NCBI GenBank assembly: GCA_045648025.1
Contig: JAZRNH010000015.1
Coordinates: forward strand, 5,237-69,236
Direction: 5' to 3'
DNA from: RGIG1681 sp045648025
GTDB taxonomy: Bacteria; Bacillota; Clostridia; Christensenellales; UBA1242
Length of the DNA stretch: 64,000 nt
The position numbers and the translations under genes were made by a program. How positions within the stretch are numbered: position 1 is the first letter of the stretch; each line of letters starts with the position of its first letter. This document shows, in pieces, positions 51,218 through 59,757 of this stretch. The notes beneath the pieces are model-generated. The model saw only the letters and a program-made list of their open reading frames with translations, did not search any database and was not told the origin of the DNA.

Positions 51218-53038
51218 ATGGCAGAATCTAACATTAAACCTATTATCGACAAACACAAAGATTTATTTTTTAAATTGTTTGACTGGGTTGAACACCCATC
51301 TATGTCTGCCAATTTTTCAGACTGGTCAGTGTTTGCTGTTTATATTAATGATTTTCTTAATAAATACTCTCTTGAAAAAACCGCTGAAAATTACTTAGAA
51401 CAAATTAACAAAGAGTTTGATAGTTTAAAAACTTGGATTTCTGAAACAAAATTTCCAGACTATTGCATCAAATCAAAATCAAACAAATTGATTTCTTTTA
51501 AAAATTATATTAGTGATTTTCTTAAAGACTATTTAACAGAATATCAAAAACTTTACAAAAAAATGGTTGATGAAAATTTACCTGAACTTCCAAAAGGCAA
51601 AGATTTTCCAGTTAAAAAATTATACAAATCAGACGGCTCAGAGTTTAATTTTGCAGAGTGTCACAAATCAGTGCTTGAAGCAATTTATCTTCTTGAAAAC
51701 AGTGGTGACAAACCTGTTTCTTTTGACCAGTTTTATTTGGATATTATTTCAGTTTTAAGAGAAAGATTTTCTAGCACTTTTGCAAAAACAAATCACACTC
51801 TTCCATCAATATCACTTTCAAATGAAGAAAAGGCTCAAATTGAAAACGACAGACAAAACTATTTGGCCGTTTTAAACAATTACTTAGATATTGACAATGA
51901 TGATTATATTCATTTTAAATTTTTGTGCGAACACATTGCTTCGGCTTCACCTGAAGAAATTAAACAACTTCTTGACAAGCTTTCAGAGGGTCGCAAAAAT
52001 CAAATTGATTATTATGAACAACTTATCAAAGAAATCGAAATCAAACTTGCAGAACTTGAAACCACTGCAACAGTTTCTTTGAGTGAAATTCCAGAAGCGG
52101 TTAGACTTTCAAAAGAACTTGAACTCAATAAACAATATCTTTCTGTTATACAGTCTGATTATGAATGGATTATTCCAATATATTATGTCGCAACTTTTGG
52201 TGATGGTGACAACTTTTTAACACAAAAAATTCATCACTCATTTACAAAAGATCTTCATAACCCAGAAACCGATTATAACAAAATTTTGCTATATCTTATA
52301 AATATGAGAGAGCTTGACAGAGTTGGTCTTATTGAAAAAGGTTTCACTTTAAAAAAGAGTGGTTATATGTATAAAAACGGAAAACCATCAACAATTGATT
52401 CAGATTTTAGCGACCTTGAAATCATCCGCAGAATTCGAGAAATTGACTTCGACCATCAAATTAATGCCGTTTGTGACATTGATATTAAAGAAGAAAAAAA
52501 GATTCATAAAACAAAAGTTTATGAACACACCGAAGAAAAAACAAAACCATCTGCACATGGTTCATCATCAGAAAAATATAAATACATAAGAGAAGTTTAT
52601 GTGTCACATCCAATCATATCAAGTATGGCAACCGGACCAGTTTATGTGAAATTTACCAAAGAAAATTTAACCAGAGGCACAATTGAAATTGCATTGTTTA
52701 AATATTTGACAGACAGCATTGAAGCTGGAATCCAAATTGTTAGAGCTGAAGAATTATATTCACTTTGGCGACCAGACAAAACCATTGCTGACCCAACTGA
52801 AAAAATCGCTGCAAAACACTCACTTTATGGCTCAGAAACTGTTCCTTCAACCAGACACTTTCACATTTATTCACAAGAAGAAGCTTTGTGGAGAAAGGTT
52901 AAAAAACTTGGATATATGGACCCAAGCCATATCGTTCTTTCTGAAACAATGTCACACAAAGAATTAGACAGATTGTTCAACAACTGCTGTGGCATTAACA
53001 ATCTATACACTTTTATTCATAATCACCAACCACAATAA
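51218..53038 (+). CDS. Large soluble protein of unknown function, partner of a transglutaminase-like gene
   Basis: 606 residues, no membrane segment, helical N-terminal two-thirds and a coiled-coil stretch (RKNQIDYYEQLIKEIEIKLAELE, about 250-272). The C-terminal region has EALWRKVKKLGYMDPSHIVL. No family recognised. The ATG at 51218 has TTGGGGG upstream; a TTG four codons earlier is not preferred. A -10 TATAAT (about 51190) precedes. The transglutaminase-like gene begins 20 nt after its stop, so they form one operon. Confidence 0.55.
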   Translation: MAESNIKPIIDKHKDLFFKLFDWVEHPSMSANFSDWSVFAVYINDFLNKYSLEKTAENYLEQINKEFDSLKTWISETKFPDYCIKSKSNKLISFKNYISDFLKDYLTEYQKLYKKMVDENLPELPKGKDFPVKKLYKSDGSEFNFAECHKSVLEAIYLLENSGDKPVSFDQFYLDIISVLRERFSSTFAKTNHTLPSISLSNEEKAQIENDRQNYLAVLNNYLDIDNDDYIHFKFLCEHIASASPEEIKQLLDKLSEGRKNQIDYYEQLIKEIEIKLAELETTATVSLSEIPEAVRLSKELELNKQYLSVIQSDYEWIIPIYYVATFGDGDNFLTQKIHHSFTKDLHNPETDYNKILLYLINMRELDRVGLIEKGFTLKKSGYMYKNGKPSTIDSDFSDLEIIRRIREIDFDHQINAVCDIDIKEEKKIHKTKVYEHTEEKTKPSAHGSSSEKYKYIREVYVSHPIISSMATGPVYVKFTKENLTRGTIEIALFKYLTDSIEAGIQIVRAEELYSLWRPDKTIADPTEKIAAKHSLYGSETVPSTRHFHIYSQEEALWRKVKKLGYMDPSHIVLSETMSHKELDRLFNNCCGINNLYTFIHNHQPQ

Positions 53039-53057
53039 AATTTTTGGAGAAATTTTT

Positions 53058-53900
53058 ATGACAATCAAATCTACTGCCGAACTATCTTTAAAAGAAATTG
53101 AAAAACTATTAAAATCTGGCAAGGTTGAAACCATCACCATTAAAGATGACAATTCATCATTAAATGCTCAAACATACCCTATTTTAGACTTATATTTAAT
53201 AAAGTCAAAAATGATGGAGTTTTTAAAACATTGTCCTGACTTTGACCCACAAAATCCAAGTTCTGAAAAAGAAATTTTCACATATATATATTTAAAACTT
53301 GCCCACACTGCAAAGTATGATGAATTTGTTCGTGATTTAAAACACAATTATGACACATATTATGTTGGCAAAGGCGAAGATTTAATTCACTCAGCCGGAA
53401 ACTTAAAAGGGATTTTCATTTATAACGAAGCTGTTTGTTTGGGTTTTGCTGAAGCTTTAAGAAACCTTCTTGCAGAAAAAAATATAACAGCAAAAGTTAT
53501 GTCTGGCGGCGGCTCAAAAACAATTTCAGAGGCCAGAAAAAACAATTCTTTTGGCCATGCTTGGAATCAAGTGAAACTTGATGAAACTTGGTTTAACTGT
53601 GATGTTACTTTTGATAGAAACAATATTTTAAAAGGCAAAAATTTACAATACTTTTTAAAATCAAATCAATATTTTTATCACTATTCAAAATACCCAGGTG
53701 ATTCAAATCAAATTATTGAAAAAACCACAAAAACTCTTTTGCCAGAAGAACAAGATATGATTGTTTCAAAAATTTCACCACTTGTAGATTTTAGTCTTTT
53801 GCCAGAAAACCAAACCGATAAAAAACCAAAACTTGTTTCTTCTATTTTAGAGAAACTCAACTTTTTCAAAACCCACACCACCCCAAAACAATTTGAATAA
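53058..53900 (+). CDS. Transglutaminase-like protein
   Basis: 280 residues, no signal peptide. ARR-like core: NEAVCLGFAEALRNLLAEKN (Cys), SFGHAWNQVKLDETWFNCDVTFD (His, Asp), the Cys-His-Asp triad of the transglutaminase-like/cysteine-protease superfamily (often peptidases). The N-terminal ~100 residues are helical and the C-terminal 60 are basic. GGAGA precedes the ATG at 53058; a longer reading from 52989 overlaps the upstream gene and lacks a site. Terminator follows. Confidence 0.75.
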   Translation: MTIKSTAELSLKEIEKLLKSGKVETITIKDDNSSLNAQTYPILDLYLIKSKMMEFLKHCPDFDPQNPSSEKEIFTYIYLKLAHTAKYDEFVRDLKHNYDTYYVGKGEDLIHSAGNLKGIFIYNEAVCLGFAEALRNLLAEKNITAKVMSGGGSKTISEARKNNSFGHAWNQVKLDETWFNCDVTFDRNNILKGKNLQYFLKSNQYFYHYSKYPGDSNQIIEKTTKTLLPEEQDMIVSKISPLVDFSLLPENQTDKKPKLVSSILEKLNFFKTHTTPKQFE

Positions 53901-53925
53901 AAAAGGGATAATATCCCTTTTTTCT
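53899..53925 (+). terminator. Terminator of the transglutaminase-like operon
   Basis: AAAAAAGGGATA/TATCCCTTTTTT palindrome with T-run. Confidence 0.85.
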
Positions 53926-54021
53926 TTTGTCTATTTGTTAAATGCAAATATATAATTGTTTTTATTTTAAATTTAATATATAATTATCTTAACATTTATA
54001 TAAATTCAAAGAGGAACAAAA

Positions 54022-55062
54022 ATGATTAAAGCTGCTTCGCTTTTTAGCAATGTGGGTGTAGCTGATACTTATCTAAAAGAAAATGGAATTTCTGTTGTTG
54101 TAGCAAATGAATTGCTTAAAGACAGGGCAAATTTTTTCAGACACCTATACCCAGACTGCAATATGATTACTGGCGATATAACCAATCCAGAAATTTATAA
54201 CAAAGTGCTTTCTGCCGCAAAAGAAGAAAACATTGATTTTGTTTTGGCAACTCCACCTTGTCAAGGTATGAGTGTTGCCGGAAAAATGCAGAAAGATGAC
54301 CCAAGAAACACTCTTATAATCAAGGCTGTTGATTTTATAAAAGAAACCGATCCAACAACAGCAATCATTGAAAATGTTCCTACAATGCTTAAAACTAGCA
54401 TCTTAATTGATGATAAACCTATTTTAATTAAAGATTATATAAAACAAGAGCTTGGTGATAAATATAAAATTTCATTTAATGTTTTAAATGCTGCCGATTA
54501 TGGCACACCACAAGTTAGAAAAAGAGTTATTGTTCTCCTTTCAAAAAATGACGAGTGGAAACTTCCAAAAAAACAACCACATATTACAGTTAAAACTGCC
54601 ATTGGCGATTTGCCATCACTTGAAGCAGGTGAAAAAAGTGATATAAAATATCACACTGCACCAAAACATAATGAAAGACACATTTTGTGGATGAGCCACA
54701 CCCCAACTGGTCAAACCGCTTTTAATAACCCTGTTTATTTTCCTCAAAAAGAAAATGGTGAAAGAATAAAAGGCTTTGCAACAACCTACAAACGCATTGA
54801 ATGGGATAAACCTGCCCCAACAGTTACAATGTGCAATGGTGCAATATCTTCACAAAACAATGTTCACCCTGGAAGACTCAAAGAAGATGGAACATATTCA
54901 GATGCAAGAGTTTTAACAATTTTAGAACTACTCAGAATTATGGGGCTTCCTGATGATTGGAATATTCCAGAATGGGCATCAGAATCACTTGTTAGAAAAA
55001 CTTTAGGAGAAGGCATACCACCAAGGCTTATTGAAGCCCTTATCAAAACAATGCCAAAATAA
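54022..55062 (+). CDS. DNA (cytosine-5)-methyltransferase, type II modification enzyme
   Basis: 346 residues. Motif I ASLFSNVGVADTYLKENG (a diverged FxGxG), motif IV TPPCQGMSVAG with catalytic Cys about residue 80, motif VI IENV, motif VIII QVRKRVIVL, then a short target-recognition region and motif X GEGIPPRLIEAL are present. It methylates cytosine C5 at a specific site using SAM. The target cannot be read from sequence. It is followed by two nuclease-like genes 3 and 2 nt apart, a compact restriction-modification operon. AGAGGA precedes the ATG. Confidence 0.93.
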   Translation: MIKAASLFSNVGVADTYLKENGISVVVANELLKDRANFFRHLYPDCNMITGDITNPEIYNKVLSAAKEENIDFVLATPPCQGMSVAGKMQKDDPRNTLIIKAVDFIKETDPTTAIIENVPTMLKTSILIDDKPILIKDYIKQELGDKYKISFNVLNAADYGTPQVRKRVIVLLSKNDEWKLPKKQPHITVKTAIGDLPSLEAGEKSDIKYHTAPKHNERHILWMSHTPTGQTAFNNPVYFPQKENGERIKGFATTYKRIEWDKPAPTVTMCNGAISSQNNVHPGRLKEDGTYSDARVLTILELLRIMGLPDDWNIPEWASESLVRKTLGEGIPPRLIEALIKTMPK

Positions 55063-55065
55063 AAT

Positions 55066-55623
55066 ATGAATATACTTTCTTTTGATGAATATTTTAATAA
55101 CAACAAACACAAATTTGTAAAAATAAATATAACTGAATCTGAACAACAAAAAATTAAAGAAATAATTAATATTGTTGTTCCAGCCAAAGCAACTGAATAT
55201 CATCACAAAATTGACGGAAACCAAGAATATAAAAGGTTTTCAACTGGTTATTATGGTGAAATGGCTGTTGAAAAATTAACTGGTTTAAATTTTATTAGAT
55301 ATAGTGACAAGCATTCAAACTTATACCATAACCCAGATATTGACAATCTTAAAATTGGTGTGAAGTGTGTAGAATATGGAAAATTTCCTGTTATATTTAA
55401 AAACAATTTTAACCACGAAATAATATGTGTAAAGACCGATGACTCAACCGTTTATGTTTGTGGACTTGCAACAAAAACGGTGTTAAATGAATATCAGTCA
55501 GATAGTTTAATATTATCGCCACTTTTAAGAGCAAGAGGAACAAAATCTGGTTTTTATGGTTTTGACTATTTGATTCCATTTAAGAGTTTAGATGAATTAA
55601 AAAAGATATTAAAGGAAGTATAA
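55066..55623 (+). CDS. Putative restriction-endonuclease component
   Basis: 185 residues. GYYGEMAVEKLTGLNF and NPDIDNLKIGVKCVEYGKFPVIF resemble a PD...(D/E)xK nuclease core (PD near 91, VKC-type Lys near 99), though the acidic-x-Lys spacing is irregular. It lies between the methylase and a clearer nuclease gene and may be a second subunit, a nicking/repair enzyme or a specificity partner. No own ribosome site; translation is probably coupled. Role inferred from position. Confidence 0.5.
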   Translation: MNILSFDEYFNNNKHKFVKINITESEQQKIKEIINIVVPAKATEYHHKIDGNQEYKRFSTGYYGEMAVEKLTGLNFIRYSDKHSNLYHNPDIDNLKIGVKCVEYGKFPVIFKNNFNHEIICVKTDDSTVYVCGLATKTVLNEYQSDSLILSPLLRARGTKSGFYGFDYLIPFKSLDELKKILKEV

Positions 55624-55625
55624 CT

Positions 55626-56546
55626 ATGTCAATTAGATTAGATGAAATGACAATTGATGAAGTTAATGGTTATTATAAAACCATCTTTTCTTCTTCACTT
55701 TCAGATGACGAATTTAATAAAGTTTCAAATATTTACACCGAAAAATATAATGAAGCCGTCCATTATGACCACATTGGTTACAAAACTTCTGGTGGAATGG
55801 GCAGAGGTTTTAAATACACAAAAAACATTTTATATGGTTGGTATATTGAAGAGCTTTTTTATATTTTGCTAAACAAAAACAAGTTTGTTAAATCTGTTGA
55901 ATATTCTGGCAATGATGCCGACCATATGTTGATTTTTGACCACACAAACAAACTAATTAAAATTGCTGGTGACAAAACCACAAATCCAGACTTTTTGATT
56001 ACTCTTAAAGATGATAGACAATTTTTTATTGAGTTAAAAACCGCTGCCGCCGGTGTTTTTACAATCAAGCAAGGCAATGTCCATCAACTATATAAAACAA
56101 TGGGCTTCACAGGAATTTATAGTGTTGTGTTAATGATTGATATTGTTAATGGTTTATATGATATAAAAGATATCAACTATTTCACAAACCTTCACCCATT
56201 TGTCAACAATAGAATGGAGGGTCAACTTTGTTATGAAATGCCAGAGCCAGAAAAACCTTTTGCTGAAATTGTTAATGAAGATTTTTTAATGAATTATAAC
56301 CCTGCAATTTTCAACAACCACAATGTCTTAAAATATAAGTTGTTTAAAGAGTCAAATGACATTGATTCAACTATTGCAAAAATCATAAAAACCAAAATTG
56401 CTTATGAATCAAAGATAGAAGAATTTGAATTTCAAAAAGCAGAGCATGAAAAAGAAATGCAAAAATACATTTCAAAATGTCCGCAAATATTAACTATGTC
56501 TTGGGAAGACATTTCAAAATTAATCGAAGAAAAAAAAGATAAGTGA
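55626..56546 (+). CDS. Type II restriction endonuclease, PD-(D/E)XK fold
   Basis: 306 residues. A clear catalytic core NPDFLITLKDDRQFFIELKT (Asp about 122, E136-x-K138). The C-terminal ~80 residues are a charged coiled coil (SKIEEFEFQKAEHEKEMQKY). It would cut the unmethylated target of the C5 methylase at 54022. It ends in TGA inside the shared terminator; this is a genuine TGA stop, so the standard code applies. AAGGAAG precedes the ATG. Confidence 0.8.
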   Translation: MSIRLDEMTIDEVNGYYKTIFSSSLSDDEFNKVSNIYTEKYNEAVHYDHIGYKTSGGMGRGFKYTKNILYGWYIEELFYILLNKNKFVKSVEYSGNDADHMLIFDHTNKLIKIAGDKTTNPDFLITLKDDRQFFIELKTAAAGVFTIKQGNVHQLYKTMGFTGIYSVVLMIDIVNGLYDIKDINYFTNLHPFVNNRMEGQLCYEMPEPEKPFAEIVNEDFLMNYNPAIFNNHNVLKYKLFKESNDIDSTIAKIIKTKIAYESKIEEFEFQKAEHEKEMQKYISKCPQILTMSWEDISKLIEEKKDK

Positions 56547-56566
56547 TTTTCACTTATCTTTTTTGT
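56531..56566. terminator. Bidirectional terminator between the restriction-modification operon and the MBL gene
   Basis: AAAAAAGATAAGTGA/TCACTTATCTTTTTT with T-runs on both strands; contains the endonuclease stop. Confidence 0.85.
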
Positions 56567-56572
56567 TGTTTT

Positions 56573-57769
56573 TTATGCTGCTTGTGGCAGAGTTCGGTTT
56601 GCTTTAAACCAGTCTGTATCTTTTAAATCGGTTCCGTTGTTTGCACAGTAAACTTCTGGTGTTGTTTCACCAACAGCAATTGCTATAACAATGTTGCCAT
56701 TAAAAGATTTAAACGAATTTGCCTTATAATCAACACAAAGGGTTGTAACATAAATTTTAGCTGTTGGATTTGCTTCATAAACATTGTTGATAAACTCTTG
56801 TGTTGGGAATTGGTTTTCATTTTTGCTGGTATATTCATCGCTTCCTGCACAGCAACAAACGGTTACGATTTCTGGCTTGATAACTTGCATAAGTTTGTCA
56901 GAAGACGATGTTTTTGAACCGTGGTGACCAGCTTTATAAACTTTATAGTTTCCGGTTAACACAGCTTCATTGCTGTCAACAAGTGAAGATTCTCCCTCTG
57001 CTTCAAGGTCGCCAGTGAATAAATATTTGTTGTCACCATCAACAATTTGAAGACAAACAGAAAAGTTGTTTTCTGAATGAGCTTCGTCTTTGTTGGCTTC
57101 TTCATAAAATTTATGATACAAAATTTCACAGAACACACCAGTATCTTCACCAAGCTCAAATTTTCTTTCTGCTTGTTTTCCACCAACTTCTTCATAGTTA
57201 TAACATTCTAAAGCATCAAAAACGGTTGTGCCATATTCAGAAACAGCGGCTGCTTTTTGCTCTTCATATCTTTTGTGGATTCCGCTTTCAGAAGATTTGT
57301 ATGTTTGAGCAAATTCAATGATTGTGCCGATTTCATAAAAATCAAAAATGCTTCCGTCTTCATTGCTACTAGCAAAACCAGCATAGTGGTCTTGGTGAGC
57401 ATGAGTCACAACAACATATTCAAGTTTGTCATCTTCAACATATTTATCAAGATAGTTTTTAATGGTTGGAATGCTAGATTCTTTTGAACCTGAATCAATA
57501 AGCATTTCAGTATCACCCACTTTGACAAGTGTGCAGTCGCCAGTATATTTGTTTCCAAGTTCTAAAAAGTGAATTGAGAATTTTTTGTCAGAAATTACTT
57601 CTGCATCAATTTCACCCTCAACCACTTCGCTAACGGCAGCAATTTTTGCAGGAATCTCATAAGACTCTGGTGAGGTGTAAATCAAGTTGGCAAGTCCACC
57701 AACTGCCGCACCAATTGCAAAACAAAAGATTGAAAATATTGCGGTTAAAATTTTTGCTCTTTTGCTCAT
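56573..57769 (-). CDS. Extracellular ComEC/Rec2-like MBL-fold hydrolase
   Basis: 398 residues. A signal/anchor helix (about 7-27) is followed by the metallo-beta-lactamase fold: VVTHAHQDHYAG (HxHxDH), LFTGDLEAEGE (Asp) and YKAGHHGSKTS (His). That is the C-terminal MBL domain of ComEC-type proteins as a free-standing enzyme, likely a nuclease or phosphodiesterase outside the cell. The ATG overlaps the stop of the upstream gene (TAATG), so they are coupled. Substrate unproven. Confidence 0.8.
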   Translation of the reverse strand: MSKRAKILTAIFSIFCFAIGAAVGGLANLIYTSPESYEIPAKIAAVSEVVEGEIDAEVISDKKFSIHFLELGNKYTGDCTLVKVGDTEMLIDSGSKESSIPTIKNYLDKYVEDDKLEYVVVTHAHQDHYAGFASSNEDGSIFDFYEIGTIIEFAQTYKSSESGIHKRYEEQKAAAVSEYGTTVFDALECYNYEEVGGKQAERKFELGEDTGVFCEILYHKFYEEANKDEAHSENNFSVCLQIVDGDNKYLFTGDLEAEGESSLVDSNEAVLTGNYKVYKAGHHGSKTSSSDKLMQVIKPEIVTVCCCAGSDEYTSKNENQFPTQEFINNVYEANPTAKIYVTTLCVDYKANSFKSFNGNIVIAIAVGETTPEVYCANNGTDLKDTDWFKANRTLPQAA

Positions 57770-58302
57770 TATGCTTCCGCTCCTGTAACGGTGATGTTTC
57801 TAATAAGTTCAATTGTTTTATATCTTGTTGCAGTGGTTGTATAAACCGCATAATACATTCCTGCTTTTGTTTCGTCAACTTCGGCAACTTCAACTTTGTC
57901 TTCTGAAAGGTCTGATCTGTAATAATATTTCACAACAATTTCATCTTTGCAGTCTTTGCCAAAAGAAACACAGGTTGCACCAAGTTCAACATATTCTTTC
58001 ACATCTTCGTTTGCACCAACAGTGATATCCACCAAACCGTTTTCATAAGCGGTCATAGAAAATTCATCATTTCTAAATGCATACTTAATGCCAAAAAATC
58101 CGCCAACCACACCTAAAATCAAAAAGATAACAACAATAGCAACGGCAAGACCAGATTTTTTCATACCAGCTTTTGCGGCTCTTTCTAAATCTTTTTCATA
58201 GCTATATTTCTTTCTTGGGTGCTTTGCAGCAAATTCTAAATCTTTTTCATAACTATATTTTTTCTTTCGCTTAGTAGCTTTCATTGCAGAATAATCACTC
58301 AT
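57769..58302 (-). CDS. Single-pass membrane protein with duplicated N-terminal repeat
   Basis: 177 residues. Two copies of KKYSYEKDLExAAK (about 14-27 and 31-44) precede a membrane helix (LAVAIVVIFLILGVVGGFFG, about 52-71), then an outside domain of about 100 residues with two Cys (ATCVSFGKDC) that may form a disulphide. Unrecognised family. Coupled to the MBL gene. AAGGAGGAT-type site upstream of the ATG. Confidence 0.65.
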   Translation of the reverse strand: MSDYSAMKATKRKKKYSYEKDLEFAAKHPRKKYSYEKDLERAAKAGMKKSGLAVAIVVIFLILGVVGGFFGIKYAFRNDEFSMTAYENGLVDITVGANEDVKEYVELGATCVSFGKDCKDEIVVKYYYRSDLSEDKVEVAEVDETKAGMYYAVYTTTATRYKTIELIRNITVTGAEA

Positions 58303-58463
58303 AATAATCCTCCTTTTCGAGTTACTTCTATTTTAATAATAAACAAAAATTGTCAAACTTCAAACCGTAAAAGGCACAATTTGAAAAATTTGTAATAGTT
58401 TTATAAAATAAAAAAGGTCAAAAGAAAATTTCAAAAAAATGTCGACAAATTTCAAAAATTATG

Positions 58464-58492
58464 TTGACAAAGATTTGATTTTATATTATATT
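58464..58492 (+). promoter_or_regulatory. Promoter of the tRNA-Met/tRNA-Glu operon
   Basis: TTGACA (58464-58469), 17 nt, TATATT (58487-58492), about 28 nt before the first tRNA. Confidence 0.8.
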
Positions 58493-58520
58493 ATTGTCGT
58501 TAAGCAAAATTAACATATGT

Positions 58521-58597
58521 GGCGGCATAGCTCAGTTGGCTAGAGCGATCGGTTCATACCCGGCAGGTCATAAGTTCAAATCTTATTGCCGCTACCA
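58521..58597 (+). tRNA. tRNA-Met (anticodon CAT), CCA encoded
   Basis: Begins GGCGGCATAGCTCAGTTGGC and ends CTACCA. The anticodon loop is TTCATAC. The acceptor pairs GGCGGCA with TGCCGCT (G1-U72 wobble), not the C1-A72 of initiator tRNA, so an elongator Met is likelier; tRNA-Ile2 with lysidine cannot be excluded. Six nt separate it from tRNA-Glu. Confidence 0.9.
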
Positions 58598-58602
58598 TAT
58601 TT

Positions 58603-58677
58603 GGCCCCATCGTCAAGCGGTTAAGACATCACCCTTTCACGGTGAAGTCAGCGGTTCGAATCCGCTTGGGGTCACCA
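58603..58677 (+). tRNA. tRNA-Glu (anticodon TTC), CCA encoded; duplicated 3' end downstream
   Basis: GGCCCCATCGTCAAGCGG...GGTCACCA, anticodon loop CTTTCAC, T-arm GGTTCGAATCC. Its 3' end and terminator recur at 59332-59373 and 61241-61281, suggesting that this gene is the attachment site of small insertions. Confidence 0.95.
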
Positions 58678-58712
58678 ATCAAACCAAGTCACACGACTTG
58701 GTTTTTTTATTG
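58671..58712 (+). repeat. Repeat copy 1: tRNA-Glu 3' end plus terminator (putative attL)
   Basis: 42 bp starting GTCACCAATC and covering the tRNA 3' end and the AAACCAAGTC/GACTTGGTTT terminator (58681-58704). The loop reads ACAC, while the two downstream copies have AAAC. Confidence 0.85.
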
Positions 58713-58757
58713 CGAAAATTTATATTTCTTATTATAATTGATTTATAGGAGATTCTT

Positions 58758-59288
58758 ATGGAAGAGATGTTTGATGTTTATGATGAAAACGGAAAATATT
58801 TAGGTGTAAAAACAAAATCTTTTTGTCACTCAGGAAACCCAGGAGTATATCATAAACCAGTTTGGATTTGGATTGTCAATTCAAAAAATGAAGTCTTGAT
58901 TCAAAAAAGATCAGAAAACAAAAAGTTTATGCCAAACAAGTGGGATGGCTCGGCAACGGGACATGTGGTTGCTGGTGAAACTTCTTTGCAAGGTAGTGTT
59001 AGAGAAGTCTTTGAGGAAATAGGTGTCTTGTTTAAAGAAAAAGATTTTATATTTATGGGTGAATTTCCAGCTCCAGAAGTTTGGGAAATTGGACAGGTTT
59101 ATCTTTTAAAGGCAGATATTCCACTTGATAAAATGAAATTGCAAGAAGAGGAAGTTTCAGAAGCGAAGTGGATTGATTTTGAAGGATTTAAAAATTTGTT
59201 ATTTTCAAACGAGTTTATGCCATATAGTGAAAATTACAAAAAATGGATTTGTGAAAACCTGCAAAAAGAAATAATAAAGCAAAATTAA
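58758..59288 (+). CDS. NUDIX hydrolase, cargo of the first tRNA-Glu segment
   Basis: 176 residues. GHVVAGETSLQGSVREVFEEIG is a full NUDIX box (Gx5Ex7REUxEExGU). VLIQKRSENKKFMPNKWDGSATG before it is typical of isopentenyl-diphosphate-isomerase-like NUDIX enzymes. It is the only gene between repeat copies 1 and 2. TAGGAGA precedes the ATG. It differs from the other NUDIX gene at 50593. The specific substrate is unknown. Confidence 0.85.
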   Translation: MEEMFDVYDENGKYLGVKTKSFCHSGNPGVYHKPVWIWIVNSKNEVLIQKRSENKKFMPNKWDGSATGHVVAGETSLQGSVREVFEEIGVLFKEKDFIFMGEFPAPEVWEIGQVYLLKADIPLDKMKLQEEEVSEAKWIDFEGFKNLLFSNEFMPYSENYKKWICENLQKEIIKQN

Positions 59289-59331
59289 CCACAATAAAAT
59301 ATATTAATTTTTCGCATTACATTTAGCATTT

Positions 59332-59373
59332 GTCACCAATCAAACCAAGTCAAACGACTTGGTTTTTTTATTG
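59332..59373 (+). repeat. Repeat copy 2: tRNA-Glu 3' end plus terminator
   Basis: 42 bp, 41/42 identical to copy 1 and identical to copy 3 in the loop (AAAC). The preceding bases are TT rather than the GG of the tRNA, so the tRNA body does not extend here. It ends the NUDIX segment. Confidence 0.85.
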
Positions 59374-59398
59374 TGCAAAAAACATTAAAATAATAAAT

Positions 59399-59427
59399 AA
59401 AAAGTACTGATTAATTCAGTACTTTTT
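59399..59427 (-). terminator. Terminator of the Asn-rich protein gene
   Basis: Palindrome AAAAAGTACTGA/TCAGTACTTTTT directly after its stop on the minus strand. Confidence 0.8.
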
Positions 59428-59434
59428 ATTTGAG

Positions 59435-59587
59435 TTATTTTCCTTTGTAATTGCTATTGTTTGGATTGAGTTGATTTGAGTGGTTGTTATTGTTTGATTT
59501 CCAGGCATTGTTGTTTGGGTTATGTTGATTTGCATAGTGATTAACTTGCCCTTTTGTGTGTGTATTGCTCGATACTCCTTTTGCCAT
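59435..59587 (-). CDS. Asn-rich 50-aa protein with internal repeat
   Basis: MAKGVSSNTHTKGQVNHYAN, then two repeats of NHxxNQxNPNNxxxK (NHYANQHNPNNNAWK and NHSNQLNPNNSNYKG). AAGGAGGA sits 8 nt before the ATG at 59587, and a terminator follows the stop, so it is a real gene despite its size. Similar short Asn/Pro-rich proteins of unknown role occur in gut Firmicutes. It is divergent from the XRE-like gene; both start sites flank the inverted repeat at 59646-59661. Confidence 0.75.
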   Translation of the reverse strand: MAKGVSSNTHTKGQVNHYANQHNPNNNAWKSNNNNHSNQLNPNNSNYKGK

Positions 59588-59645
59588 TTTTTGTTCCTCC
59601 TTATAATTTCTAAATATATTATATGTTAAATTCTAATTTAAGAAC

Positions 59646-59661
59646 AGGACACTTTTGTCCT
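59646..59661. promoter_or_regulatory. Inverted repeat, candidate operator
   Basis: AGGACA-CTTT-TGTCCT between the divergent Asn-rich and XRE-like genes, just upstream of the XRE -35 box. A plausible site for the XRE-like protein; unproven. Confidence 0.5.
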
Positions 59662-59670
59662 AATATTATA

Positions 59671-59698
59671 TTGAAAAATTTTAGTTTTGTGATATAAT
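59671..59698 (+). promoter_or_regulatory. Promoter of the XRE-like gene
   Basis: TTGAAA (59671-59676), 16 nt, TATAAT (59693-59698). Confidence 0.65.
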
Positions 59699-59757
59699 TT
59701 AGGTGTTTTATATTAATCCCTCTAAGCTCTGGTAAAACTAAGTAAGGAGGATATAGT

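Noticed and set aside
55626..56546. Mycoplasma-type code (TGA = Trp)
   Set aside because: The restriction endonuclease ends at TGA inside a terminator stem and Trp residues throughout are encoded by TGG.
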